Source: Rotaria macrura (lineage: Eukaryota > Rotifera > Eurotatoria > Philodinida > Philodinidae). From it: DNA of 64,000 bases. The DNA lies in contig OENT01000586.1 in the NCBI GenBank assembly GCA_900239685.1, positions 24,240 through 88,239 of the forward strand, given 5' to 3'. This document shows positions 12,722 through 25,833 of the stretch, one piece after another (within the stretch, counting starts at the first letter, position 1; the number at the start of each line of letters is the position of its first letter). The position numbers were made by a program, and so were the translations under genes. A model generated the notes under the pieces. The model was given only the letters and a program-made list of their open reading frames with translations, was not told where the DNA came from and ran no database searches.

Positions 12722-14414
12722 TCATTCCTGTTTCGCTGTTTCTGATTTAATATATCTGTTGGACGAGACACTCTCAATTGTTTCCAAATAATTGTCCATT
12801 GGGTTTGAAATAGTGTCTGGATTTTCCATTACTTCATTAGGTGATGAGACTGTAAAGAGAAAAAAACATGTTTAATCAAATCAATGAAAATATGTCTCAC
12901 TTGAATCGCATGGAGCATGTTGAACATTATCAGGATTTATTTGATATAACTGACCATCATTTTGAGTATCGTTATTGAGATTTTCATGTTCGGTTAATGT
13001 TCCATCTACAATAGTCAGTAGAATTGTATTTAAATCAAGACAAGAAAATAAATAAAAACAGCTAAACAAACCTGTTTCTTCACTATCATTATCCGAATCC
13101 TCTTCATTCCCATCGAAATCGCTCTCTGAAGTGGCGATGCTATCTAAAGTTAAATTACATATCATGTTAAGATCCTATTAAGAATATATCATTAAGTCTT
13201 AGGACAAGCTTTTTACAGAAATATTGATGAACTATACCTCCTCCACTGTCATTAATATCAACTGCTTGAATTGCGATTGGCAATTCAATGGAACCCAACA
13301 GATTTATATTGCCTGTTATATAAAAGATGATGAACAATTGAATTAAATTTTATTAAAATTTATAATTTAACTTACATGACAGATAATGAAAGAGGGCTTG
13401 TGATCCATTGATCTCGTTATTATTTACAGTTTGAGCATTTCCATCTAAGTATACATATTAAACTTGATATATTAGAAGATATTGAGAAGAATTATTTACT
13501 GTTTTGTACGAATGCACCGATTCTATTCTCATTTGTGTTTTCATTTAGCGTTGCGTCCTCATTGACATCCGAATTTTCACCAATCAGGATAGCTTTTGAA
13601 CGTCGATAACTATGTATACCTGCTAGAGCCCGTATATCATGTGCTTGGGTTTCTTGAATTCCTAATTGCGTATCATCATCATCATCATCATCATAATGAC
13701 CTAAAAATATAAGACAAAAGTTGATGGAAAAAAATAAAAACTAACTTACGTGTCACTGCTAGAGAAAATTTGACATCTTCACTAACTGGATCTATAAAAA
13801 TTAAATTGAAAATAGGAGACTATTGATTTCCTTTCTAAATCGAAAAGGAATAAATACGAGTGGTACGACCCTCTGCTTGTGCATATCGATTTCCATCAGC
13901 CATTCTTCGGTAACAAAAATGTCCCAATAACGATGTGCTACAATATAGATATTTTATAAAACACAACAATATGACCTATAAAGTAAGTCGAATTAATATT
14001 AACATTGAAGTGTGACTGCCTGGATATCGTCTACGATCATTGATTTGCTCACCTGCAATATCATCAAGTTAAAAAAGTATGCATTCATAGAGTAAATTAT
14101 ACCTGCTGTTTGTCCTGCGGTACCAGATAATTCATCGGTAACAGGTTCCGCAGAGACTAGATTGATTAAAAAATGCATGCTTTACAATTTCTTAATAAAC
14201 TTTTAATAAATACTTGTCGAATCGTCTTCATTGATTGTAGCTGGATTTTCTTCAATCTCTGAAATAATAAAAATATGTACACATAAAAACACTGAACTCT
14301 TCCGAAATAGATTCGTCAATATTGATTCTATGTTGAATCTTATGGAAAACGGTCATGCTTACCATCAGATGATGAAGACGAGCCGGATCTATCATTACTA
14401 TTGCCGCCTAACAT
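12722..14414 (-). CDS. Acidic low-complexity protein of unknown function, twelve exons
   Basis: Minus-strand exons, 5' to 3': 14363-14414, 14214-14258, 14103-14156, 14004-14052, 13870-13937, 13750-13791, 13500-13700, 13376-13444, 13238-13312, 13072-13143, 12901-13005 and 12722-12849. They sum to 960 nt, a 319-residue protein beginning MLGGNSNDRSGSSSSSD. All but one intron are phase 1, and most exons are short symmetrical units of 42-75 nt. The product is rich in D, E, N and S, with a run of six aspartates from a GAT repeat (about 13679-13696). There is no signal peptide, membrane segment or recognised domain. A short basic and aromatic patch (LLGHFCYRRMADGNRYAQAE) stands out in the acidic background. 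It is probably intrinsically disordered. I do not recognise the family; the regular splice phase argues that it is a real gene. Confidence 0.72.
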
Positions 14415-17400
14415 TATTTTCGTTTTGTTATTGGTTTATATAATTTATTAAATTTTGTCGATTCAATTGTCAATGAAAAAAATCAACTGATAGTACTCCA
14501 AGAGATGGGTACGGAAGCACTTGAATAATATAAAAAAGGAAATTATCTAAAAGAAAACCAAAGTAGATTATCTATTTTAATAACTCTGAGGCATCAATTA
14601 AATTTTTATTTATCTATTAATTTACATATTAGACGCGTTCAGATATTGAATTTCCTCGAAATATTAACCATTCTTTGTTAATTTTCACAATCATTTATTT
14701 GAGTAAACGTCTTTGCGTGCGATCATATGCCTTATCTCTTGTAATGGAAGATCGAAAAAAGTAAAGGTGGACACAAATTTTTAACATAAACATACAAAAT
14801 TCGAAGAAATAAAATGGACACTGAAAAATCTGCACCAAAATAAGCATTGTTTTCCATGTATACTACTACTTTAGAATGCATGCCCCGTCGAGAATTGTAG
14901 GAAACCGAATACTTCAATACATAATCAAAACATTCATCTGGAAGATCAACGTTTAAAAATAATAATCGAAAACAGCGGCTATATTGTATAAAGATTAAAT
15001 TTACCTTGTCATGAGAGTATATGCGTGTCGATTTGATTTTTATACTGATATAAAGTATAAATGTATACGACATATTTTGTGGGTGTGATATAAGGAAAAA
15101 AGAGACAACAGAATTTCTGATACTAGTTGTGCCAATGCGAGAAATGTATGCATAATACAGTGCAGTCAGTTATTTCATGAATCTATGCAAGTAAATTATC
15201 TCAATGAAAATCTCCATCATGGTTAAAATCTTTAAGAAGAAGGTGATTAGAGTGGATGAAGTCAAACTTCAGATTTCAAAGAAAAACAAAGCAAAGAGAA
15301 CGAGCAATGGTTTTAGACTTTGCCATGTTTATATCATATCAGCTAGTTAATTCCATAGAAACATACCCGGGACATGTTGATTTTTATTGGATCAATGTTT
15401 TTGTCCTAATAAACATTTAGAAAAACAAAAATACACCTGATGACCTTACACTAGAAATGGCTTTTCGTAAATGTGACGGCTTAATTAGTCATAATGATGT
15501 TCATATGAAAAGTATATAAGTTACATATAATACGATGTAATCGAATTAAACAATACGGCTATAACTTTCCTAAAAAATTCGATCGAGTTCTGGTGAAATC
15601 TTGATTTAGACATGTCTGTTGAAGAAATTTCAAAACTTAAGAAAGAACTTAAATAATTATCTTTTCATATCGTAGTGTGCTGAAATAAAGAAATTGTTTG
15701 ATTTCTTTTCAGACTACTGCTTAAGTTTTAAGATATCTTGCCAAACAAAACCAATCTAATCAGGCTATGCAATCAAATACCGTCTTGATATACAAAAGGT
15801 TATTTTTGCGGAAATCATAGGTTTTAAAACGATTTCGTTTTCTATAGAATAGATGCGAGCAAGGTACCTATGAGCTCTCTTTTAATTATTAAAAACTTCA
15901 ATTCACTACCTACTTATAGATAGTTTTTCGATAAAACATATAGACATTTGTTTCATACACGAAGTAAAATATTAGGAATGATAGTCTAGTCTTTTCCATA
16001 TAATGACCTATATAGTGAATAAACAGTTTCGAAATGATTATGTTGTCAACTGATGTTGTATCAAACATAAATATTACGTTTAATAATTGAAAGAGTAAAA
16101 ATACAAAAGCCACGAATGATGCTTTGAATGCAAATAGAAGCAGAGAAGTAACAGAACAGAAAGAAAGAAAACCTCGTACACGTGGTGTAACTCGTGCGAA
16201 CATGACCGCACTCACATTTCGAGTCTCTGTAAGAAACATAATATTGATATGGATATCTCATTCAAACTGGTGTTCATTAATAGCTATAATGAATAAAAAC
16301 AAAATAACGATCGACTGAGATATAGCTGCACTCCAAGTATTTTCTTTTAGTTTCTTTGATTTAACAAGACCATTTCATTATCGTATCGATTGGAAATAGG
16401 CTCAATTAAAAGACGAAGAAAGTCCTTATCGAACGATAACACATGGCATTTTGGCACCACCATAAAAATAACATTTATCTGCTTTGTTTAAAGAAGTCTT
16501 TTCTTCAACATAATTAGAAGAAATTTTACAATCATAATACGATTCTTACACAAATGAATTCTACTAAAACTATTTTGAAGTCATAAATGGAAAAAAAGAT
16601 CTTTTTAAAACCTTTGCAGGACGTGTGAATGCTTGAAATTGATTACACAAACGAAAAATAAAAATCTTATTCGACTACTGACGATATGAATAGTTAACAC
16701 GTTGTATTTACGCAAAAATGAAAGCTACAATAGATTTTTATATCATAGAATACAACGCGTTCTTTGCTTTTGTACATAGTTTTTTCTCTCTCATTTTTTT
16801 CGACGAGGCTGCTTCTTTTTTTATTCTCGATTCTTGTCTTTATCGTCAAGAGAGCAGCTTTTTTTTTCATGTGCACATACCAGCGACTCAAAGTGCACCT
16901 TATGTGTTTGTATAGGTTAAAGAAATTATCTTGATTGTGCATACTGTTAACCAGAGTGATGTACCTTACTCATTGTAAAAAAATATCTCGTTCTCTTCAC
17001 TTCGGCCTATTTTCGTTCTTCTTGTCTCTTTATCCGTCAAGACAATCGTTTTTTTTTATTTCAAGCAGGTAGAAGTAACATTATTTTCTGTTTGTCCTTC
17101 ATGTAGTCATGTAGTCATTAAAAGCTATATTATCGTGTGTCTCAAAAATAGCAGCAATAATTTGTGAGGGTTCATATAACATAATATAGCATGTAAATAT
17201 TTTTTCAAAATAAAAACAGTGCGTCAGCAATTGTTGACTATCATAATAGTTTATCAAAATATGGCATCTATTTAATAAAAATACTCCAGATTCTTAAATC
17301 CATTATACTGATCTATTTTTGAGAAAATTATTCGTAATTTTGTTGTCTACTGAGTTAATATTTCTTATGCAACGATTTTACTGTGTGCATTGATTTGTGG

Positions 17401-18061
17401 GCAAGAGACAAAATTACACAGCTAATTAAAAAAATGTTAACTAAGTTCTATAAAAATGAATATCAACTAGAAAGGAATCGAAGCGATTGAGGATCAAATT
17501 CTGGTATCTTTAATAGTGGTTAAACATTTCTAAAGCTTTGATAATCTGTTAAAGGACTAGAGGAAAATGCATCGAGATTTGTTTTCATATAATTTATTCA
17601 CAAAAACGAAAATTCGATATTCTAATAATCAACGAGAACTCACAAATGTAAAATTGACTTGAACCTGGCAATAGATTTTCACAGCAACGGACTGATGAAG
17701 ATACCTCACATTGATATTCAAAACGATTTCTTTTAAATATAAAACATCGCATACCTCTACTTGTATCATACATGTTGCGGCATGGACGAAGTACAAGATT
17801 TAATGTTAGACTACTTGTCTTTATTGAGTCGAAGGAGGTGTGTCTGAGAGAAAAAAATCAATGACTTGCAAGACGATAAAAAGGTTTTTCTTTTCTGTTG
17901 CTTTCTTCTTGTTTTTGTACACGGTAAGCAAGGGAGAACAGGCAGGAGATAAGAAAAAAACAAGGGTGTCAAAGCATCCATTAAAAAAATAAAAGGAATG
18001 TCGAATGTCAAAAAAAAATATCCATTTTTTGTGACTCACAAAACAAAATGCGTCGTATTTA
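14415..18061. other. Intergenic interval, no supported gene
   Basis: Only short frames that look like chance openings in AT-rich DNA. T-rich and A-rich runs are common between 16700 and 18050. No splice-consistent coding chain was found on either strand. Confidence 0.5.
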
Positions 18062-18224
18062 CAAGGGGGAAATTGTGTACTTTGTACTTGAAGTTAATTT
18101 GCGCCACTTCACAGGATTTTGAGCTACTTTAAAGTACTTTGCTCTAATTTAAAAGTACTTTATCTTACTTTAGCCGCTACTTTACTCGACTTTACTGTAC
18201 TTGAAGTCCGCCGTTTCCCCCTTG
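18062..18224. mobile_element. hAT-type MITE (163 bp) with perfect TIRs and 8-bp target duplication
   Basis: The ends are a perfect 11-bp inverted repeat: CAAGGGGGAAA at 18062-18072 and TTTCCCCCTTG at 18214-18224. The flanks are an identical 8-bp direct repeat, CGTATTTA, at 18054-18061 and 18225-18232. An 8-bp target duplication with CA...TG ends is the hAT signature. The interior is non-coding and carries many ACTTT and AGTACTTT words that could be subterminal transposase sites. The perfect ends and duplication suggest a fairly recent insertion. Confidence 0.87.
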
Positions 18225-20318
18225 CGTATTTATCGTTATTAGTTTTTGTCCCATGGTCTTAAGGCGAAACTGTGTCCTGCTTACAATGAATCATTATTAG
18301 AATGTGTCGGGTTCTGTCTGCTGGTTAACCATTCACCAATCTGTTTTGGATAAACAGCTGAATATAAACGAAACGATCGAGCATCCGAAACATGCTTTTT
18401 TATAATCATTTGCTTTTAAAAAATGATTTCTCTATTATCGATTATTCGAGGATAAATCTCTCTCAACTATCGAGCCGAAGAAGACTACCCTGAAGTGTAG
18501 TGGGCCGTTTACATTTACGAAACTTAATTATGTCTATTAATTTAGTGATTCGCTTAACACTTAATATAAAAATTATGTTAAAAAACAACTTAATTCATTA
18601 ACATTAAATAATCAAGTGATTCTTCTGAGGAGAATGCTATTGCGTTTAAATTTTCAACGGGAAAAAGCTCATTCTTTAAATTGCAGGCGATATTCGTTTA
18701 AATTTTTAAGTGTCAACCAGGGTAATCGCTTTACGTCTTTTGAGGTCTAACTAATAGTGTTACTCTAAAAGAAAAACAAGGTAGTTCGTTTTAGTTATAG
18801 TATCGGCATGTTAAAGTGTCGTCAACTCTATTTTTATGGTTGTCTTTCGTCTGTTACAAGAAAAACCCGTTAGACTTTTAAGAATTAAGTAATTCATATA
18901 TGTTCAACTGATCAGAATTTTGTTTACAAACAGAAACTTGTTTAATTAGTATTCTATCACATGACTAGAACAGTGAAATGAATAGTTTTTCATTGTAATG
19001 GTATACGATCATGATCTATTTTAAGATCATAAATTTTTTCTAGTTTGCATAAGATTTGATTGTCTCTTTGCCTTTGTTCATAATTGTATGTTAAATAGAA
19101 ATAAAATAATGAACTTATCTGTAAAATTTAAATCTGTGCTATCTTCATTTGTATTTTAAATTAAATATTTTTATTAAAAACAATAATGTGCATGATTAAA
19201 TAAGTGAAATCTAGCTTTGAAGCCATGAGATTCTTCAGTAGATTTAAATTTATGAAATAACTCATCTAAGAACAGTAGGTATATATTACAACAATGTTTA
19301 AATTACATTGATATTTAACAAGACTTTGAAGCTATTGCACACGTAGAATTATTTCTAATATGATTGTTGGCATTTTTCGATATTTTGTATTGATGTTTTA
19401 TTGAAAATTTACTCGATGCTAGAGTGCCATTGATATTATCATATGGTTTTTGTGATTTTATGTATGCATAATTTGCAGCAAGTGGTCTTGACATAGTTAG
19501 ATCTTTTTCAAAATATTTATAGAAAAAACAATGGAATCCAAGAATAAGTTAAATCATACTTCGATCGTGCTTTGTTGATTGATCTTGTAATGTTTGATAT
19601 CGATTCAATGTCATAGACGTATTATCAGATGTTTCTAGTCGGAAAAAATAACAATCATTTTTCGTTCGTCTTTCAGAGAAATCAATCGATGACAATAGTA
19701 CCTCGTTCTCGTTGTATAAACGTCTGGGTAGGTACTGAATTAAATACAAGAGATTTTGCTAGTGGTTTATTTTGATTTCTATTCAGAAAGAAATATTTAA
19801 ATGTCGGTGATTGTCAAAAGTTACCGTTTGCTAACTTGTGTAAGGAGAGGATACTCAAAGTTTGATTTGAGATAGATTTTTAATTAAAAAAATGAGATTA
19901 TTTTAGATTTCAGATTGATGTTGCTATGAACACTATCAAATAAAATTCTCAAGTTCGATTTGCAATAGCAAATAGGCTTAACCCAACTGATGCTCTCGTT
20001 TGAGTTCACATATCAAGTTATATGAAAACTCTGACAAGATATGTAGAATACAATATCGATGATTCGCAACTCATAATGCATCCGAATCCTTTTCTTTCAA
20101 AATAAATAGAAACAATTGTGAAAATTGGTGCATTCAGTATATGATTATGTGTAGACGAGAGTTCGGATACAATGTTTTACGATATGACATATTCGTACTT
20201 TACGAATAAAACTCTATCTAAACAATCAGCTCATTAACCTCATTCTTTTCAGAACAATTAAGAATGACATCAATATATATAGAAGCTCGTTAATGATATA
20301 AAACTTTCAAAGAAAGAC
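18225..20318. other. Intergenic interval with one possible 3' exon
   Basis: Mostly unremarkable AT-rich DNA. On the minus strand a 66-codon frame at 19549-19749 ends in a hydrophilic stretch rich in R, S, T and Q. It could be an alternative 3' exon (cytoplasmic tail) of the membrane protein gene at 20319-20831, whose last codons overlap a good GTAAGT donor. Nothing else supports it. Confidence 0.35.
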
Positions 20319-20831
20319 TTACAATCGCCATCTATTTTCATTGTTTCCATCCAAAGGTCTTATTACAGAATGGTACAGATTGCTCTCTGTCTTTCGTTGG
20401 TTTTGTTGTTCAAGACGTTGTTTTCTTTTTACAAGAATAAAAATAGTTATTGCAGTACCAATTATAATACCAACGAACATGCATGGTATTCCAATAATTA
20501 ATGATAGAAATAAGTATGGTGATTGTTTAGAATCTTGATTGATTTTTCGTTTTAATCTATTCTGTAAATATTTTTCTTGTGTAGGATGACACTCATACAG
20601 TTGATTGTAGTTTTCTATTGATGAACATGTAGCTATGTGATATTCTAATTGTCTATAACATTTAGTTATATATACGTCACTTGTATTCGGTTCAATACTC
20701 AATCGATTATATTTATCATCTGTCCACGAAAGGTAAGAGTTATGATGACTCATTGGATGATCAATATGTGAAGAGAAGAGTTGAATTTCAAATAAATGAG
20801 CCAAGGAAATGAAACAGATATGTGAAATCAT
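20319..20831 (-). CDS. Orphan type I single-pass membrane protein
   Basis: Single-exon model of 170 codons starting at the ATG at 20831. The start lies just after a TGTCTGTTTCAG acceptor-like site, so a 5' UTR intron or trans-splice is possible. It predicts an N-terminal hydrophobic signal (MISHICFISLAHLF...) and an ectodomain of about 95 residues containing four cysteines. A membrane helix of roughly 28 residues (LFLSLIIGIPCMFVGIIIG and onward) is followed by a stop-transfer VKRKQR and a short charged tail ending RWRL. The last codons overlap a GTAAGT donor, so a longer tail from a downstream exon cannot be excluded. There is no lectin domain, but it lies in the same strand and region as the CTLD membrane genes. 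Function unknown. Confidence 0.55.
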   Translation of the reverse strand: MISHICFISLAHLFEIQLFSSHIDHPMSHHNSYLSWTDDKYNRLSIEPNTSDVYITKCYRQLEYHIATCSSIENYNQLYECHPTQEKYLQNRLKRKINQDSKQSPYLFLSLIIGIPCMFVGIIIGTAITIFILVKRKQRLEQQNQRKTESNLYHSVIRPLDGNNENRWRL

Positions 20832-22031
20832 AATAGAACTGAAACAGACATGAACGTCATATATCTTTAGAAATGTGAAATGTTTAAACAAAATTTACGC
20901 GCTTTATAAATTATGCCAGTCAGTCGATTTCATTTTCAACATATTCAAAGATTGACGACCTACAATTCTATGGTTGAATTGTACTATGTAACAATTCTCA
21001 TAATTCTCTTGACGTGACTCTAGTCAGATTTTTATATAATTGGGTTCTCTCAATTTTACCCATATCGATTTAGATTTTTACATTCAATTAAACTACCGAA
21101 GAAAAAAGTATTATGCATAGTCAATATCTAATGTCGAGGTAACCTTTTTAGATTGATCATCAAGTTTAATTGCGAGTTTCCATTCATAAATGAAAATCTA
21201 GAGAAGTTCTAAAAGCTAGACGGTTGTCTTTGGAGTAAATGACTCAAAACGTACGGACGACTTGAACGAGTATATTATTTATCACTGATAAGTCTACTCG
21301 TGATTAGAATCTTCGCAAAATTTTCAGCTTCAGAATATGCTTCATTTAAACATATGACACTGAATTTGCAAACAATCCAATACTAAAATGTTCTATAAAT
21401 TGCTTTGTAGACAATATTATTCTGATGGGCTTGCGTTCAAGCCTAATTGAAATATACCATCTTTTCAAAAACTTCAAAATCAAAAGCAACTTTCTATTTG
21501 AACAATTTTCATCATGCAGAATGTTTCAGATTCAAATAAACGATCGAATATTTCAAATTTTTCAAGAAGGTAGTTAAAATTTTGTTTTTCTGTAACTAAA
21601 TGATTATATTGTGGAATACCATGTTAAACTGAAAACTTCTTGTTGCTTGATAGGAATAGGCATATTACACTTTGTTTTGAATACGATACTTTCTTCACAG
21701 TCATTGAATCGAACAAATTTTAGCTTATACAAAAAGAGATCGAACTCTAATGCGTGACTTTTATCTTACAGTTTCGTAACTAATAGATGTAGAAGTTTCA
21801 GATGATTAGTAATTACAACCAACATGCATACTAACAATGTACCTTGTTCAATAGTTGTTACTATTTCTCATACTAAAATACTAATGTATGCAAATACTCG
21901 CATATCTATCATTTTTATTACCAAAAGAACCAAATATTTCATCATAATCATTATCAAAGGCATCAGTGTTAGAATAGAGAAATTATCTAAGAATTCTTTG
22001 TTTTTCTTTCTTTATTTTTTACGTATCGTTC
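20832..22031. other. Intergenic interval between membrane protein genes
   Basis: No supported coding region. It separates the orphan membrane gene from the first CTLD gene on the same strand. A 93-codon plus-strand frame at 21824-22105 overlaps the CTLD last exon in antisense and looks like chance. Confidence 0.5.
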
Positions 22032-23378
22032 CTAATAACTACTTTCGATACTTGATCGATAAGCAGTACGTCCGATTGATGATGAATTTTTCATGCATCC
22101 TGTAAAATATATTATTGCGATGATAACACCAAATATGATCAGAATAAGTACGAAGCCACCAATGCCCAACGCAACATAGAGTATCGTATTATCTGATTGT
22201 GCTTTTTCTGTTAAGGTTAATTTTTTTCAATAAAAAAAAAAAGATGAGTACACAAAACGAAAACAATATCTACCTTGTGCAATGATTTGGGCTGGTTTTG
22301 CAGTTCCTTGCTGAACTTAGAACAAAGCAAATCTTCTTTATACTCATTACGATTGAATTCATCCTACTGATAATTTGTGGTTGAACTATCGGTTGAGTTG
22401 GTTGAGGTTTTTCTTTTCGAATGTATGAAAGAATTTTATAAGAAAAAATAAACACGAAATGCAATTAGAAAAACATACGGTTTGAATTTAATAAATTGCC
22501 AACTAAATCAATAGCTAGTGGTGCAATTCCAAGAATTGCTCCTATTGCTCGACTTTCAATTACAGAACTTTCATTGTATATCGTATCATCATCCGACATA
22601 GCTGACACTTGAGCAAGTAGAAAATCAATTTGTAAATGCTAAAAAAAAGGATTTTTCTTTATTGTTTTAAACTTACTATCACATATAAATAGCATATTTT
22701 CATTACATTCTAATCGACTTAAACATAATGTACCATTGTTTCTTTTTAATAGTATACATTCTATATTGACATCGTATTCATTTTTATCACAGAAAATATC
22801 TTCGAATTCTTTAACTATTAAACAAATTAAGAATACAAGCAAATCAAACGAAGACTAATTTTAATAATCGTACTATTCAATCTATTTATCCATGCACCGA
22901 CACGAAAAAATAATGTTACAGCACTTGAAAATGCACTATGAAGTAATGAATTTACTTTTGATTCAAATTGTTTAAATTCATCTATGTTAGATAGTTGAAA
23001 AAGTTTTGCAGACAATGAATGACAATTATGTTGTGCTTGTGTGTAGGAAAGACCACCTTCGGATGGTACACCCAATGAAAGACAACGATTATTTTCCCAT
23101 TCAATCCAGCCAGATAAACACGAAAGACAATCATTCTTTTCATCGTTCCAAAATGATGACAATGTCGGACATATACATTGATTTGTATTTGAACAAATCA
23201 ATGGATTAATACAAGTGAAATTATTCGAACATGACTCATTAAATGATGATAGAACTATTGTCGCTAAAAGAGAATAAATTCGTTTCGAAGTTCATTCAAG
23301 AAAATTACCTGAAGAAGACTTTGTTGATTTTAATAATGTATAATGAACGTAGATGAACACAAGCAGAAAGTGAAACAT
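22032..23378 (-). CDS. C-type-lectin-like domain membrane protein A
   Basis: Exons 23309-23378, 22874-23263, 22677-22814, 22479-22601, 22368-22412, 22274-22315 and 22032-22207 give 327 residues, all introns phase 1. Order: signal peptide (MFHFLLVFIYVHY...), a short cysteine-rich segment (CSNNFTC, LICSNTNQCIC), then a CTLD with GWIEWENNRC, the EGGLSY-Q-A-HNC helix region, WIN, and the closing CLSRLEC and FICD cysteines. A proline/glutamine linker (KPQPTQPIVQPQ) follows, then a membrane helix (VALGIGGFVLILIIFGVIIA) and a short serine-rich tail. EPN/QPD and WND calcium-site motifs are not seen, so sugar binding is doubtful. A cell-surface recognition or adhesion role is inferred. It is a close paralogue of the gene at 25834-27231. 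The exon 4 acceptor could lie 6 nt further 5' (22607). Confidence 0.82.
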
Positions 23379-25833
23379 AGAGTACTAAAGTATTTGCTTT
23401 ATAATATAAGAGATAAAGCGCGGTTAATATGAATGGTAGTAGTTTTGTTCTTTTCGAAATAAGCAGAAGTGAATAATGAAGCACAACGTTAGATCGATCG
23501 AATCGTGATTGGCAAGAGAGTATGTTGGTGTAGAAACATGTAATAAGATAAACAATAAATGCTGAAAGTGATTTGAAATTAAAAATCGCGATTCATTTCG
23601 CTAAAGCAACATTTTCTTTATGTAAAAATTTTCACATTTCTATACTTACTGAAGAATATTAATTTTAAAAATGTTTCATGTATTAAGAAAGATAAATGTC
23701 TATTCTTATTTTGAAATCATAAACTATACGTTTTGTAATAATTAACCATAAATTATTTTCAATGACTCTTTTCAAATAGTAATCAAACAAATGTTGATTA
23801 TTCAATAACCAACAATTCGCAATCATGATATGTATTTTGATTTTAAGTTTCTTTCTTTTTAAATAAAGAGAGCGTCTAATCGAACAAGGACTTGCTCAAT
23901 TTTAAGAAATTTCATCGAAACAAAACTTTACGATTTTCTATATTTTCTTTCATCAGTAGTTCATATAAGAACGATGGATAGTCCAATCGTAATAACTTTA
24001 CTCATACTTCAGTAGTTTTTATTCTAACTATTATAAACTTGATCTGATTCTGCTACTCACTTATTCAATGATTGTTTTACATGATACATCTATGTTTCAC
24101 GTGGTCTTGATCGTTATGAACTCATGTAAACTGACGTTTCTTCAGTGTAGCATCAGTCAAAGACATTCTCTAATGTCCTATCTGTTTTCCTCTTTTTTTT
24201 TGTCAAACAAAACATTTGAGCATCAATCATCATAGTGACTAAACATATGATAAATACAAATTGAACTCGCGGCGTCTGTCTTTTTTTATCTTCTGTTAAA
24301 AATTTAATAACGCTGATCAATCTGTTCGTAAAATCTACTACAACCAGCAAGTTGCTAGTTTCTATCATATAATTAACTTTTTTTAAATATTAACAGTCAA
24401 ATTTTAACCGTATCTCTTCGGAGATTCCTTAGTTTTGTATGCAAAAATATCCATTTCTGGATGAATTTACCTGTTGTTATTTTTTTTTATTTCCATCGAA
24501 GTGCTTTTGAAAATTCTATTAGAATGACAGCAGGGGTACACTTAGTAGATGATTTCTTAATCGACATCAGTGAATAGAATTTCAGTCAGAACAATTTTCA
24601 AATGGAGAAAACTCTTCATTTGTTTGGGAGTATAAAGGGGGTAATTATTTAAGTGACTTGTGAGTGCCTCACATATGACAGTGCCCTATAATATGTACCA
24701 ATTTCATTCTCTCGCTACTCGACTTTCTCCGAAAAACCCCCGTCGAATTCTGAGAAAATTTAGGAGGCATTACAAAATGAGTTTAGAGATTTCTAAAGAA
24801 ATACATTGAAATCTGCCCTAAGATCCACTTATTTACTTTGTGGCAAGAATTTTTTGTGCATTTATTTTGAGCCCAAATTCGTTTTTCCTGAAAAATTTAC
24901 CATGTTTTCAAAAGTATTTTCTACTTAATCCTTTCAGCAGGCCCTGTCTCAGAGGATAAGTTCTGCTGGACGAATATTAATGCATGTCCATACGATGAGT
25001 TATCGGTGATAGGGCTCAGGTAGAAGTCCCAATCATTTTTATCGATTAAAAAAATTAATTTTAAAATTAAATGATTATTTCTTTTCAAACCTGATTTTCA
25101 TTCATATTCTCATAGATGCGAAAGAAAACAGTGAATGTATATCTGCACTCCCTCAAAAATCCCTCAGGGGTCCCTATCATGAGTCTCCGAGGATTTTTTC
25201 TTTCTGCCGTACGATCGAAAATTCTGGGACTCCTTAGCAATTTCAAATTCGAGAGTCTACCGTAAGTCACTTGAAATTTAACATTTTTTCGAGGACTATT
25301 TGAGGATTCGTTAACTGATTCTCCCCTAGGATATTTATTTATTAAATGATGCAGTTAAATTTAACAAATCTGTATAATAGTATACAAAGAATATCACAAA
25401 TAATATGAAAAGGAGAAAAGTAGTACTACATGGACGATGCATATTAAAAAGAATATCGCCAAAGAAAAAAAAAGACATGAACAGCTGTTGTCCTAGGAAT
25501 AGAAGATATTGTTCAATACTGCAGCTTGCCCGATGTCGGACGTGTAAACAGACCAGATTGACAAAATGAAAATTTTACCCGTCAATACCCTACAGTTTTC
25601 AAAACGATATCCTAGCCGTACCCTATCCTAGGGTCGGGGATTGCAGGTCTCTATTTACAATGATTTAGATGATGAAAAAAAGTGATTAAATGATTTCAAC
25701 TATTGTTTTATGTAAAAGATTTCAATTCATAAAATCGTTATTTTAACTAGAAACGAATGGTTACAGTCAGATTTACTAGAAATTTAGATAAAAAACTAAA
25801 TAAATTTAAACACTGATTGCCATAAATTTCTGA
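23379..25833. other. Intergenic interval with probable degraded repeats
   Basis: No gene supported. From about 24500 to 25660 the base composition changes. GC-richer words such as CAGGGGTAC, CCCCCGTCGAATTC, CTCAGGGGTCCC and CCCTATCCTAGGGTCGGGG appear, suggesting old transposon debris, but no matching ends or target duplications could be paired. Confidence 0.4.

Noticed and set aside
15910-16318. Overlapping frames on both strands near 16 kb
   Set aside because: Mutually overlapping frames with no consistent splice signals; low-complexity composition.
24530-25660. CAGGGG and CCCTG words suggesting another DNA transposon
   Set aside because: Ends could not be paired as inverted repeats and no target duplication was found, so only noted as possible debris.
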